This document shows, piece by piece, positions 1-13,100 of a stretch of 64,000 nucleotides of DNA. This stretch comes from Tiliqua scincoides (lineage: Eukaryota > Chordata > Lepidosauria > Squamata > Scincidae). The stretch is taken from the NCBI RefSeq assembly GCF_035046505.1, contig NC_089824.1, forward strand, positions 221,782,596 through 221,846,595, read 5' to 3'. Position 1 is the first letter of the stretch. The number at the start of each line of letters is the position of its first letter. The notes under the pieces are model-generated. The model did not search any database and was not told where the DNA came from. It was given only the letters and a program-made list of their open reading frames with translations. The translations under genes were made by a program, and so were the position numbers.

Positions 1-230
1 GTATGCGCAAATACAGTTAGTTGGCCTATTTTCATCATATTGTAGGAGTTCCCTTGATAGGATTTTCTCACCAGAGAACGTAGATCCAGCAGACTGGGGT
101 CTGATTAATAGCCTTCACTTCCCTTCTTCTCCTAGAGATGGGGGAACCTGGGGGGGTTTCCATCTCGTGCCTGGATCAACAGTTTCCTGGCAATCATGCG
201 CAAGAAAGGGAAGTCTGATGGGGAGAGAAT

Positions 231-237
231 TATAAAG
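231..237 (+). promoter_or_regulatory. Putative TATA box of the BPI-like gene
   Basis: A TATAAAG motif is followed about 30 bp later by a short segment (about 262-322) that ends in a strong donor, CTT|GTAAGT, at 322/323. This fits a TATA promoter with a non-coding first exon spliced to the exon that carries the start codon. Two acceptors are possible upstream of that ATG: one at 2722/2723 after a pyrimidine tract, and one at 2762/2763. This is inferred from signals only; no transcript evidence is available. Confidence 0.4.
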
Positions 238-261
238 GGCCTGGGGGGCTCAGCAAGACCA

Positions 262-322
262 TAGAATACCATCCCACCCTTCAGCTGCAGAAGACGCTGT
301 CCTCTTGGAGGTCAAGACTCTT
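262..322 (+). other. Possible 5' non-coding exon of the BPI-like gene
   Basis: The segment lies between the expected start site downstream of the TATAAAG box and a consensus GTAAGT donor. It has no ATG in a useful frame. Most BPI/LBP genes place the signal peptide in their first exon, so a separate leader exon would be a small departure. The alternative is that transcription starts just upstream of 2766. Confidence 0.3.
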
Positions 323-659
323 GTAAGTAATTCCTCTATTCTCCAAAGAGAATCTGTGTTCCTGATTTTCTCAGGTCCACCTGCTCAAGCAGTCCACATG
401 ATTTGTTGCAGTGGCAGCCCTTCTAGGGGCACCAAGCAGCAGCCCCCATATTAAAGACCTCTTGCAATGTGGCAGGAAAGGCCAGGCTTGCAACCCTTGG
501 ACTGCACAAGGCGCTGGGTTTTGGTCAAGTGCTGTGGCTGGCATGTAGTGGGGGTGCACGCTGTCTCAGGGTGGTAGGCCCAGGCATAGCCTGTAAGGAC
601 CAGCCTCCCCTCAGGAATATTTGGGACCCTTCCACTTTTATTTGGAATGGAAAAACATC

Positions 660-1123
660 AGTGGCCTTTTGAATCCTGGAGAGAGTGATTACGGCTCGGG
701 GCCGGGGTATTTGAGGGACCGCCTCCTTCCCTACATTCCTGCCCATGCTCTTAGATCATCTGGGGGGGCCCTTTTGACTGTACGCCACTAAGAGATGTGA
801 GAGGGGCGGCAGCCAGGAAGAGGGCCTTCTCGGTGGTGGCCCCCGAACTGTGGAATACCCTCTCCTTAGAACTGAGAACTGCTCCCTCGTTGCTAACATT
901 TCGGCGTGGACTGAAGACCTTTTTATTTCAAAAAGCTTTTAATTGTTGGCAGGCTGGCTGGTGTTCTTGCTTTTTATATGAAAATCCACGGGGTTTGTTT
1001 GTTTGTTTGTTTTTAGATTTTTTAAATTATTGTAAATTGTTTTTAATAATTGTTTTTAATGTTGTATTTTTAAAGTGTTATGAGCCGCCTTGTGTGCCCG
1101 TTGGGCAAAAAGGCGGGGTATAA

Positions 1124-1178
<55 letters not shown>
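660..1178 (+). repeat. LINE 3' end (L2/CR1-like) with (TAA)n tail
   Basis: Around 797-950 the plus strand reads like the extreme C-terminus of a non-LTR retrotransposon polymerase (RKRAFSVVAPELWNTL, then a FRRGLKTFLFQKAF stretch). An AT-rich 3' UTR and a GC-rich GCCGCCTTGTG...GGCGGGGTATAAAT end follow, and then a long TAA microsatellite at 1124-1176. It is 5'-truncated and lies in the leader intron of the BPI-like gene. The exact clade is not certain. Confidence 0.6.
1124..1176. repeat. (TAA)n microsatellite
   Basis: About 17 units of TAA form the 3' tail of the LINE fragment just upstream. Confidence 0.9.
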
Positions 1179-1179
<1 letters not shown>

Positions 1180-2059
1180 GCAAACACCTGGAGACAGCAG
1201 CTCCTTGAGAAGCAGGCATGCTCTTGGTGAAGCTCTCTATTGTCCCTGAAGCAGGAGGGAAACTGACACATCTCAAGAGAACTAAGTCACTTGGTGTGTG
1301 ATTTGATTCCCACAATTGGGGGCAGGCAGAAGGCCAGAAAGAGGCACTGCTGGGGGAGGAAGTCTCTGTTGCCAGCCTGCCGACGGTTGGGCTTCTCGCA
1401 AAGTGGGCTGGACTGGGTGGGCACCTCCTGTATTCCTCAGCACAAGTGTCTATACTCGGGATCGCTTGCCACGGATCAAGCAGTGAAGGGATTTGGAGTT
1501 GGACTCTTGCTTTGTGCATTTAAGTCATGGGGGTGGACCTCAGAGAGCCCAGGTTGACCAACACACACGACTGCAGCTCCTCACCCCTGCTCCGATCACT
1601 TCCCTGTTTCTCCGGCAGTCCGCCACCTTCCGTACTTTGGCATTAGCAGGTGTCACATCTTGCTATTTTGTGGAAGTGCCTGGGTGAGGAGAGAGACACA
1701 CTGGAAGGCTGCACCTGTGGTTCTTACAGATGGTGATTTTACAGATTGTGTTATTGTTTTGGCCTGCTTGTAGGAGTGTTAGTACTTATGCAAAACGAAA
1801 AATACTAGAGCTGCAACCTCACTGTGATACTCCCATCTCATGGTCTGGAAGACACTCTCCTTGCTTGCAGATGCATGAAAGTTTTGTGTAGCTGCTCAGT
1901 GGTGAGGAACTCAGCACATGGGCAGAAGTTACAATGTCATATTTTCAAAACCTGAGCACTGGCACTGAACTCCAATTAACATTTATCTCTATCTGCGTAG
2001 CTAAAACAGGAATTTCTTTCATTTCAGGGGAAAGGACTGGTTTGTTGTTTGAGACGGGG

Positions 2060-2091
<32 letters not shown>

Positions 2092-2762
2092 ACACACCAT
2101 GCAACAAGAAGCGTTTCTTTAAAGCCTTGATTTCTTTGTGTCTCCTTTTAAAAACTCACCTGCATGGATTCTAGGAGGGGTGGTGGAGGGATCATTGCAC
2201 AGAACCCGCCTCGCCTCGCCATGCTTTTCTGCAAGAGTAGCTCTCAGCCAAAGTGCCAAATTGCAACTCCTGCCTGGTGGGAAGCTGCTGTCTGGTTGCC
2301 CCAGAAGCGTCAGCTGCGTTTTCCTGGCTGGTGCACACACAGATGGTGCAGACAATATCTTACCCTGAGACTGGTCCACCCATGACCAGTCTGGATTCCT
2401 TTGGAAGCTTTCCTGCTCCGTCTGGACAAGAGCAGAGCTGAAAAAATGAGGATAAAGAGCTCCTTTCCAGGCCTATTTCGATAGTAAACGTCTTTTCTGT
2501 GCCAGACTAAATTTGCTTCAGAGGAGATGCACCACAGAGCCATTTTGAGCCGGAACTTGTCAGAGAGCAACCTACTTGCCAACTGGTGCAGCTTCACAGA
2601 ACTTGAAAAACGTCATTGCTTTGCCCTGCTTTGGAAAATGATTTTGGTTCAGGGCTGTGACCCACAAGAGTGCATTGTGGTTGTGCTGTAATCCATTGTG
2701 TGGTTCTACTTCTGTGCCCCCAGGTGACCCACAGGACTTGTCCACAGACCCTTTGCCTGCAG
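1179..2762. other. Intronic or upstream sequence without a gene
   Basis: Apart from a CA repeat at 2060-2098 I see only unique-looking sequence here. The short open frames lack codon bias, splice signals or known motifs. Confidence 0.6.
2060..2098. repeat. (CA)n microsatellite
   Basis: A CA dinucleotide run with one GA interruption. Confidence 0.9.
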
Positions 2763-2765
2763 AAG

Positions 2766-5700
2766 ATGTTCTGGCTCTTTGTCCTGCCTCTCTGCACTTC
2801 CGGCATCCAGGCTGAAGAAGTCAACGCAGGCCTGAAAGTCCAGGTGACCCAGAAGGGTTTGGAATTTGGTACGTATCTCACAACAGTCTGTCTGTACAGT
2901 GTAGAATGCTTGGCCTGGACCTCAAAGCCAACAAGGACTCCCAGGGAGCAGAAACAAGACAGACAGTTGCCCCAGAAACAGAGCTGTAGAACCCAGAAGA
3001 ATCTCCCCAAAACGGGAAGTGACGTCCCAAGAGGCGAAGACCCCGTCACTTGCTACCCAGTCATTTGCATCCCTCTGTCACTGGGCAGCAAACTATGGAG
3101 CGCAAATGGGCAACAAACCCCAAGTTATGTGTCCTCAGCCTCTTCCTGAACTGACCTTTTTGCCTAGAGCTGAACTGAAACTCACAGGAACATCTCATTT
3201 TGTCAGGCTACTTCTGTATATAACACAACCAGACGTTTTCCTTCCCTGCAGGCATTCCTCCCTCCCAGCACATCACAACAGGGCCCACCCCTTGTTGCCC
3301 CCAGATACTTCCTCTGTTTTGTGTCTCCCTCCCCTGATCTTGGCTCTTTCCCCATTTACAGGAAGGCAACTTGGGATGCAGCTGGTGCAGTCAGTGCGGA
3401 AGAAGCAATTCCAGGACATCGAGGGCTCTTACAACGTCCCTCTCTTGGGGAATGTGCAATATTCTGTATCAGGGTGAGACAGAGCGCGACTCCCTTCCCT
3501 TCTCGGGACACGCCGCTGAGCACCTCCAGCAGAGTCTCCCCCCCCCCTGCCACTGCTCTGCATAGTTCTTCTTCAGTGGGTGGTTGTCTCCTTTGCCTTG
3601 CCCACTCCGAGCAATGCAGAGATGGAGGCTGCCCAGGCACCATTTTTCCAGGTCCAGCACAAGCACGCAACATGGTTCCTCCTGCCCCGTGGCAAGGGAC
3701 ATGCAGCCCAGCCCTGCGCTCTCTGGAGCTCCAGGCCTGGACAAAACACTCCTCTGCCCCATGCTTGAGCCTTGCCTTCAGACTGCCACTCTGGGTTTGT
3801 CAAGACAGATTCACAGTCCTGTCCTACAGGCACCTTCCACTGTCGGAATGAGCATTCCTTCAGCAGAATGCCCACACCGGCATTGCTGCAGCTGCAGTGA
3901 CAACATGCGCAGTGGGACCACTAGTGTGAAAGGCTGGCAACTGTGTGTGCTCTGCTGGCATGCCCAGCCACCACCAGGGGAGGGGAGTTGGTGGGGGGGG
4001 GGATTGGGACGAAGAGAGGGAGGATCAGGGCAGGGATCAAGGTGACTAGGAGTTGTGTTGGGGAGGGGAGGGATTGGTGATTGGGCAGGGATTGGCAATG
4101 ACACAGCCAATATCTTATGCCCCCCCACCTCGCCACACCCTCTTGGGTCCACTCAGGCTTGCACCAGCCAAAGAACTGGTGCAGATCCGAGTAATCCCAC
4201 TGGGGACCACAGTGTGGTGATGTAAGAATAACCTCTCCATCTCTCCATGGTCATCAGTGCCTCTGTGTCCCACAGGCTGGCCAAGGATAGGATTGGGCTG
4301 TTAGTGCTTACTAATTGGGAGTAGTTACACATTAATTGGGTGGGTAATTTAGGAATGAGTTAGTCTTTATTAATTGGCCTGTTTCCAAAGTATCTGCTCA
4401 GTGACTTCTGAAGTTCAGTGGACTTTGCATGCTCCACCCTGTCAAGCCACCCATAGCAGAGAGTTACCCAGGACAGGGGCTCCAGATCTTTTTGGCTTCT
4501 TTGAGATCCACCCCTTATCTGCCCTGGCCCACCCCTGGCAGGCCCCATCCATGCCCCAATCTACTCCTGTTATCAACCTTACCCCTCCTGGGAGCATGTC
4601 TCAGAATTCTCAGGAGTGACAGGCAAGCCGACTTCAAAAGGGCTGCTCTGAAAGCAGAATGTGTGAGAGCCCCTTGGGGGATCAGGCCAGAGCTTGGGAA
4701 GCACATGCAGGAACAGGAAGGGAAGAACCTGGAATCTTGGACCTCTGGAGGAGGCACAGCCATCCAAAGTCTGACCACCACCTGCCACCCCAGTCTGTGG
4801 CCATGCCTCTACTCATAGAAGTATTCAATCAGGGAATGACCTTCTCTTGTCTCTCCATGTTTCTTTTTAGAATCTGGGTCAGCAAGCTTCAGGTGAACAA
4901 CTCCACCATTGGCTTCTCTAAGGGGGCAGGTGTGAATCTCCGCATCCAGGATGGCCAGATAGGGCTCAACGGCAACTGGAAGTTGGCAGCATCCTTGGGG
5001 TAAAATCTGATGCTGTTAGAAATAACTTTGCAGCAGCTGAGCAGGGAGGAGTGAGTGCTTTGGTAGCCTCACCCCAGGAAAGGGAGAGAGAGGAGCGCTC
5101 TGAAGGGTCCAAATAATGGATGATTTCATGCAGGGAAAATGTCTGCATGGGAGCCCAGTGCCATTCATATGATGAACCTTCTTCAGGGGCACAGGAAAGA
5201 GTTTCAAGTGGCACAAACTCCTGCTAGGCGGGCTCCATTTGGGGGTAGAAAGGTGACCCTCTTGAATCTCATACCCCGTGACCCATGAGGTTCACCACAG
5301 CTAGTGGGAGTCCAAGAGACCCAGGATGGTGTGGTAGACCTGGAAGATCCGGGTTCAAATCCCCAATCAGCCACAAAGCTTCCTGGTGACCTTGGGCCAG
5401 TCAATATTTCTCAACTTAACCTACCTCGCAGGGTTATTGTTATTAGGACAAAAGGAGGGAAAGAAACCCTGAGCTCCTTGGAGGAGGAGCAGTAAAAAAA
5501 TCTGAAAAAATAACCTGCACACAACAGATCCCTAAAAACGTAATTAGAAGGAGGAGAAGGGAAGAGAGAGGGGGAGGGAGGAACTCCTTGGAAGATGGGG
5601 GGAAATATGGTGTGAGAAGAGACATAGCCTGGGGGCAGGCTGTGAATGCCCTTGTGGTGGGGGTGCTGTTTTCTCCCATCAAACAAGCACTCTTGGCTGA

Positions 5701-5839
5701 TGCTCAAAACCTCTGAAGGTGGAAATAACTAGAAGAAAAAAATCCCTAGTTGGGAAGGATCAGTCCAGGGGATATGGGAGAGGAGGCTGGAGGCTGATCT
5801 TAGGTCTCCAACAAACAGTACAGAAAGCAGAAAAAGCTT

Positions 5840-5870
<31 letters not shown>

Positions 5871-7142
5871 CTCACAGCTCTCACAGAAAAGAGACACAGA
5901 GACTATCTCTAAGATCCCCACATTTTTTACCCAGGGAACTGGCTGTGCAAGGCCAAGGTGGGGTGGAGGACCCATCAACATTTTGCAGATTATGATCTGG
6001 AAGTGGCTTTCATCTGGTTGATGGAGCCACGACCCGTGAGCATCTCGCATGTGGGACATCTGCTCCAGTGAGTGGAATTAACCCTGAGACCCTTTCAGTT
6101 TCTCCAAATCCACCGTCATGCCAGGAGGATGCTCTGCAGGCTGGGCACAGTTGCTCTCCCTGCTCCATCCCGTAATCACAAGCAGTTTTTAACTCTCTGC
6201 CTCTTTTCCCAACAGAGAGGACAGCGGCACTGCTGACATCAATATACGCCAGCTGTCCCTCTCCGCTGTCCTTGGAATTGGCAGTGGGGACAGGGGCCAT
6301 CCTCGGCTATGGTGCGCCAGTTGCCATTCCACCATTGGAGACATTGACTTCAAATTCTCTGGCAGAGCTAGGTAATCAGCTCTCTAATCCCTCTTTTCCC
6401 ATGCACTGTCCATGTGCAATGCTCTGTACCGGGCACATAAGAACATCCCTACAGGCCTTGACTAGTGGTCTGTCCATTTCAGGGAAGTATCTCAGCTCAG
6501 TTATCTCCTTACTGGCTGTCTTTATTGACCACAACTGATAGATTAGCAATTTTCAACCACTGTGGCGAAGCACATTGGTGTGCTGTAAAAGATCCACAGG
6601 TGTTCTCTCGGAGTTTGTAGCACGGCACTGAAAATCACTGAAAAATTCTTCCGGGTTCTGCAGCTCTGTTTCTAGGGCAACTGTCTGTACTAACGAACTG
6701 TCTCTCTGCTTTGTCAGTGGAGGAAGAGGAACAAACAATTTGTTACTACAGATAGTTGCCCTAGAAACAGAGTTGCAGAACTCGGAAGAATCTCCCCAAA
6801 GATGGAAGTGATAGCACAAGTGGCCAAAACCATAGAGGTCAGTGTGCCATGAGAAGATCGCTGTGATAGATGGAAGGCTTTCTTCTTGGGTCTGGAGATG
6901 GCTGGCACACCTCCATCACTGTGATCCCTGCTGTTGAGGCAGTTTACGACTCAGTTTTGACTCATAACGGTAGAGTACATACTTGACATGGAGAGAGTCT
7001 CTGCATCTCTGCTTAAAAGAACTCAGGAGCTGGTAAAAGTATTTTCCTGAAGGTAGGAGGTCTGCATTATTAGAATGAAGGGCCAATCTGGTATGATATG
7101 AGGTATGTCCTCTAGTCACATCAACATGGTTAAGTTGAAGAG

Positions 7143-7178
<36 letters not shown>

Positions 7179-10100
7179 GTTTATAGCAGCACCTAAAATA
7201 TACTAGACGCTGAATGTGACTAACAGCCCAATTCTATCCAACTTTCCAGCACCAGTGCAGCCAAGCCAACAGGGCGTGTGCTGCATCCTGTGGTGGGGGC
7301 AGTCATGGAGGCCTCCTCAAGGTAAGTTTGGGCTGCATCAGCGCTGGAAAGTTGGTTAGGATTGGCCTGTGAGATGCACAAGTCTTTGTCTTTAGTTCCG
7401 CAGTCCTGGATCCCTGAGATGAACTGTGCACATGTTGTAAGTCTGGCAGTCTCTTTGCAAGTCCAGAAAATGTTAAGACCTCCATTTGGAAACTGGCAGG
7501 TGTGTTGCTGAGACAAATGGTGAAGCAAGTTTTCCCACAGAAAAAGGTTGGAGGTCCCTACTGAAAACCTTCTCTATGGGGGGAGAACTTAACCCGGGAT
7601 TAGTGCAAGAGAGAGATCATCATATGTGTGCAACACTGGCTTTGATGAACCCTTTTCAAACACTGTTTGGGATGAAGGTGTGCTCAGGATCTCCCCTGAT
7701 GTTTGTTCTTCTTCACATACAGCTGGCTCTACAACATGGCGGCATCTGTTCTCAAGCGGTCCCTGCAATCAGAAGTCAATAAGCATGTGAGATTTTTGAG
7801 CATTTTGTATTGATTCGCCCTCCTTGGAACTTGATAGGAAGGAAGAGTGCTGGGTCTTGGGGTGGAGGCCTCTCCCTGCCCCAGCCAGCCATGTGGTTTA
7901 TTGAGCTACTTAGTTCTCTGCCTATTTACTCAATTTCCAATTTCCAGCCTTTCCATCACTGCTGCCAAGCTCAAAGGTGCTTTCCAGGGATGCAAAACAA
8001 ATTCAGTCCAGTGGCCATAAGGCAGGATAAAAATCTCCCTAAAAACCAAGAAAGAACAGAAAGCAAACTTCTTGCGAATGACTCAGACAGCAAATCAAAG
8101 CAAAGCTATGGAGCAGACCAGTGGCATAACTAGGGGGCTGCAAAGCACCAAGTTTTGCAGGGAGCCTCACCTTGGCATGCAAGCGGCCCCTCCCCCATCT
8201 TTTTGGAGCAGGGGGAGTAAAAATGGAGGTGAACGCTTGCACGCTGCAGTGAGGCTCCCTGCAAAACCTAGCGCTTTTGGATCTAGCTATGCCAATGATC
8301 CAACCCACTAGAGCACAGCACAAACCAGAGCAGTTACAGTTCTTTGGACCCTCTAGTGGAGAACCAGCCTCCTGAAAGTGGCAATTCAGTTTGCCAGTGT
8401 GCAACCTGCTCCTTTTCAGCTGGTGAGCTTGGAAAGGCTGCTGCATCAAGGAGACATTTGGGGTCTGTCCATCTGCCTGCCTGTCCGTCTTAACATTTGG
8501 GCTCTGTTCATTTCCAGGTGTGTTCTGAGTTCAAGAAAGGAAGTGCAGCTGTTGAGAAATTCCTGAGCGCCATGAATGGTACAAGAGCTGTAAATGGGGG
8601 GGGGGACTCCTGGGGGGGGGCTTTGAGGCCTCCTGTAGGAAGGGGAACAAACTCAATAAGAGAGCACCCTACTTCTCATCCAGAAGGTCCTGGTTCCAGT
8701 CCTTGGCATCTCCCAGTAGGCCTGGGAAAGACCATTGTCCAAAGACTGGCCAAGATTCTGGCTGGGGAGAAAACAGCTTCCTGAGTTCCTTGGGGATATT
8801 TCTCTGGGAAGTAGTGATGCGCTTCATAGTCTTTGTTTTCTGCAGTTTCAGTCTGGATCGACCCCATTGCAGAACTTGACTGCTCCATTGTGAACCAACC
8901 AGTGATCAGCGCAGATTCTTGCAAGGTGGATCTCAAGGTAATGGTGTGGGGGAGGGTTTTTTATTTTTTTAAACTCACTGCAGTGGATTGGTAAAAATTT
9001 TACCTGTCTCCTTGTGGAATGGAAAAATGAATGCCACTCAGTGGAAAATCATGGAGAAATTGCAAAGGGAGAATCATTTGATCTTGAGGACAAAGTTGTC
9101 AGCAAAACCAGTTTCTTCACAACTCTATCCTGCAGGGAGGATGGTCAAAATGGATTCAGATTGATAAAATGATGCATGATGGGCTATGGTAGAGATTTTT
9201 CCCTTTCACGACTCATACTACAGTCATCCAATTAAACTGATTAGCAATAATCAATTATTGCTAATCAATTTAATTGCAGGACAGACAAAAAAAAAAGACT
9301 GTGCACAAAGCAGAATTAGTTCACAGAATTCACTGCCAGGTGGTGTGGTGATGGCCGCGGACTTAGAGGTCTTTGAAAGGGATATAGTTAAAATCTCTGG
9401 ATTTCCCTGTCTCAAAACAAGCTTATGGAGTCCTTTAGAATCGCTGCCTTTAGGGGCCAGCACTTGGTCTGTAATTCAGCGATTAAGCCCTTTCATCCCA
9501 GGAAGTGCCAGGTTAGATGAGAATCATGGGGGTGAAGATTGCAGTCCTGTACACTCTTGCCTGAGAGAAAGACCTATTCACTACAATGGGACTACTTATT
9601 TTCAAATAAATGTACTGTACTTATAATGGTAATTGTATATTTATCTATTTTATTAGCCACCTTGAGCACCCACAGATAGTGAGGTGTAATGCATAAAATA
9701 AAATAAATGTGTGTAGGCTTACGCTATCTAGGAAGTCATATCAGATTTCTGTTTATTTTCAGTGCTTGCACTGTACCTAATTGTCCTTGTGTTTTAAGAA
9801 CTGTGTCTAGACCCCCACTACCTTTCTGCCTTATGCCTGTTTGCAAATGCTTGTGACCCCTTTGGTCTGCCATCCCTATTTTAATCAATGTTTGATCTCC
9901 TATTTTAACCTTTAACTAGTAGAAAGCAGGCTGCTTCATCCCAATGACTGCAAGTCCTCCACAATTTCACATGGCTTTGGGAATCCTGGGAACTGGGGGC
10001 TCCTGCCATGCATTTGGGAGGTGATCCAAGGTGACATCCTCTGTCTGGTGTGCCTTAGCGGTGGCAGCGATTACCACTGTTGTGTTTTGGAATAAGAGTT

Positions 10101-13100
10101 GCTTAAGGTGTACAAAGTTATGCAGGGGATGGATAGAGTGGATAGTTCTTTTCCCTCTCACTCAACACGAGAACCAGGGGACATTCACTAAAATAGGAGA
10201 GTTAGGACAGATAAAAGAAAATATTTCTTTTCTCAGCATGTCATTAGTTTGTGGAACTCCCTGCCACATGAAGTGGTGACGGTGTCTGGCCTAGAAGCCT
10301 TTAAAAGGGGTTGGGCAGATTTATGAAGGAAAAGTCCATCACAGGTTACAAGCCATGATGAGTATGTGCAACATCCTAGAAGCAGGCTGTGTCTTACATG
10401 CCAGATGCAAAGGAGTAGGAACAGGATGCAAGTCTCTTGTTCTTTTGAGGGCTCCCTGAGGCATCTGGTGGGCCACTGTGAGATGCAGGAAGCTGGACTA
10501 GATGTTTGGCCATATCAGTGGCCACTTCTGAAGCTGCCCCACATGACATAATCGGCCCCCTGGGGGAAAAAAAGGAGATGGGGCAAATGCAACTGTGGGA
10601 CTCAGCCCCTCTGAGCATATGGAGTTGTTTGATTGTCCCCTTGACTGTCACCCAAGGCTTTTTCCCTTCTGGAAGAGGTTGGAGCCATTTTGTGAGAGCA
10701 GCCATGAGATAATCATTTTTCCTCCTCCTCCTGTCATTTAGGGTGAGTTCTTCAGAATTGGACAACTCCGCGCAAGTCCCCTGGTGCCTGCCCCCTTCCT
10801 CCTCCCTGACCGGCCAGACTCCATGCTGCTTCTCGGGATCTCTGAATTTGTGGCCAATTCAGCAGCCTTTGTGTACTTCACTGCAGGGGCTTTGCAGGCA
10901 AACTATACGGACAAGGAGGTAAGACTATTTGGGTGAGGGGAAAGCCCATCGCTTGATGGTACAGCCCCTGCTTTTAGGCAGGTTTAATTCCCAGCATTTC
11001 CACCTAAACAGGTATTGGGAATGAGCTGGAAAGATCAGCCTGTGTAGACAATGTTGGGCTGGATGGACCAATGGTCAGATGCAGTAGAAGGAAGGCATAT
11101 CAATTCATGAGTTCGTGCTTCATGAGTTAATGTGCTTCAGTTAGATATTGGCCTGCAAGGGGCAGATTGGCTCTCATTCTCCTCTGTCTCTCTCAATATA
11201 TCTGTGGCATTGTCCATTTCCTTCCCTAAGAACATAAGAACAGCCCCACTGGATCAGGCCATAGGCCTATCTAGTCCAGCTTCCTGTATCTCACAGTGGC
11301 GCACTAAATGCCCCAGGGAGCACACCAGATAACAAGAGAACTGCATCCTGGTGCCCTCCCTTCTGAAATCAGGAGGTTGCACATACACATCATGGCTTGT
11401 AACCCATAATGGATTTTTCCTCAAGAAACTTGTCCAATCCCCTTTTAAAGGCATCCAGGCCAGACACCATCACCACATCATGTGGCAAGGAGTTCCACAG
11501 ACCGAACAAACGCTGAGTAAAGAAATATTTTCTTTTGTCTGTCCTAACCCTCCCAACACTCAATTTTAGTGGATGTCCCCTGGGTCTGGTTATGTGAGAG
11601 TGTAAAGAGCATCTCTCTATCCACTTTATCCTTCCCATGCATAATTTTGTATGTCTCAAATCATCCCCTGACTCATCCCCACCTGTCCTGCCTCTGTGGC
11701 CTGGATCTGCCCTTCTCCATCATCATTACTCATTCACTCCCCAGCCTTCTTCCCTGACCCCATCTCTGGCTCATCCACAGATGAGATTGCAGATTTCTGG
11801 ACAGGACTGTTTCGTTCTCCCATTTTGTACAGCACCTGGCATGTCATAAGCTGCATAGTAGCAGGGTTCACAGCCTACCTGCCGGGCCTTGCTCCAGCAG
11901 TGATCCAGAGGCATAATTGTCCACCCTGGAGGGCTTATTGCCTCTGAATTTGCTAAGTCAGAAATGGAGCTCACCCTAAACATTCCCAGGAAGTGGGAGA
12001 TTCATCCTTGAACCCAGGGCTGCCAGATAAAGAGTCTTTCAGTCAAGGAACCAATCAGCCAGTAATTCTGCTCTTAGACAGCCACATCAAAGAATGCAAC
12101 AGGTCCAATTTGAAGCCGCAGGTCAGAATGTTACTTTTTTCAATATCTCCTGAGGATCAGGGCTCTGGAAAGTATGGGTCAGGCCCAGAGTATATAAGAG
12201 TGCAAAGGAATTCTCACTTTTGTTGGGACAACTTGTCTGCTGCCTCGGAGCTATCCCTGGTCCTGCAGGCTATATTTCCATCCCTGCTCCCTGAGCTAAA
12301 CTACTTGCTTTTTCATGTCCTGATTGTTGTTGTCCCCTATTTGGTTGCCACCCAACTATAAAGTGATAATAGGATATTTGAGGTTAAATCCCCAACAGAA
12401 TATAAGGGAATTAAGGTAAGTAGCGTGTAACTTGGCTATCACCAGCTCTTGTCACCTTCAGGATAAAAACATCTTTTTGTCTTTCCTGTTTTTGGTTTGG
12501 TAGAAAAGATACCTTTAATATCACACCTACATAATTGCCTTTCCATGAGTATGGCTTCACATCAGCTACAAAGCTGATCTCTAGAAATTATCACATCAAA
12601 GCTTATCTCTAGAAACCATTCCCAGTGCTAGCACTCAGTACCTGTGAGATGAAACATGTGAGATAGTAAGTACTTTGAAGCATGTGCAGAATTTCCAGCC
12701 TTCATCAATGATTCCAGCAACCGAAACCAATCCTACATACCTTGATATAAGTTCTAGGCAAGTTCAGTGTACATCTCATTTTAGAAATATAAAACGGCAC
12801 TTTTTCTGCTGCTAAGAGGAGTAATTCCCACTTGTCTACAGTTGGCTGCCCAGAGGCCTTGGCAAACCTTGTGAGAGCCAGGTAGACAAGTGGGAATTAC
12901 TCCTCTTAGTTTTCGCAGTAGTGGAAGTCTCTAGTTCTATATTATGCAATCTTTGCAAGATGGAAATGGAATTTCAGTGCTCTTAAAATATTGCAGGCAA
13001 GCATCTTGCATCTGGAGGGGCTCAACCATCCAAGGTGGGGTCCTATAATCCAACATCTGTGGCTGTTTTTGTTTCAGATTCCGAAAAACTTCCCTTTTCG

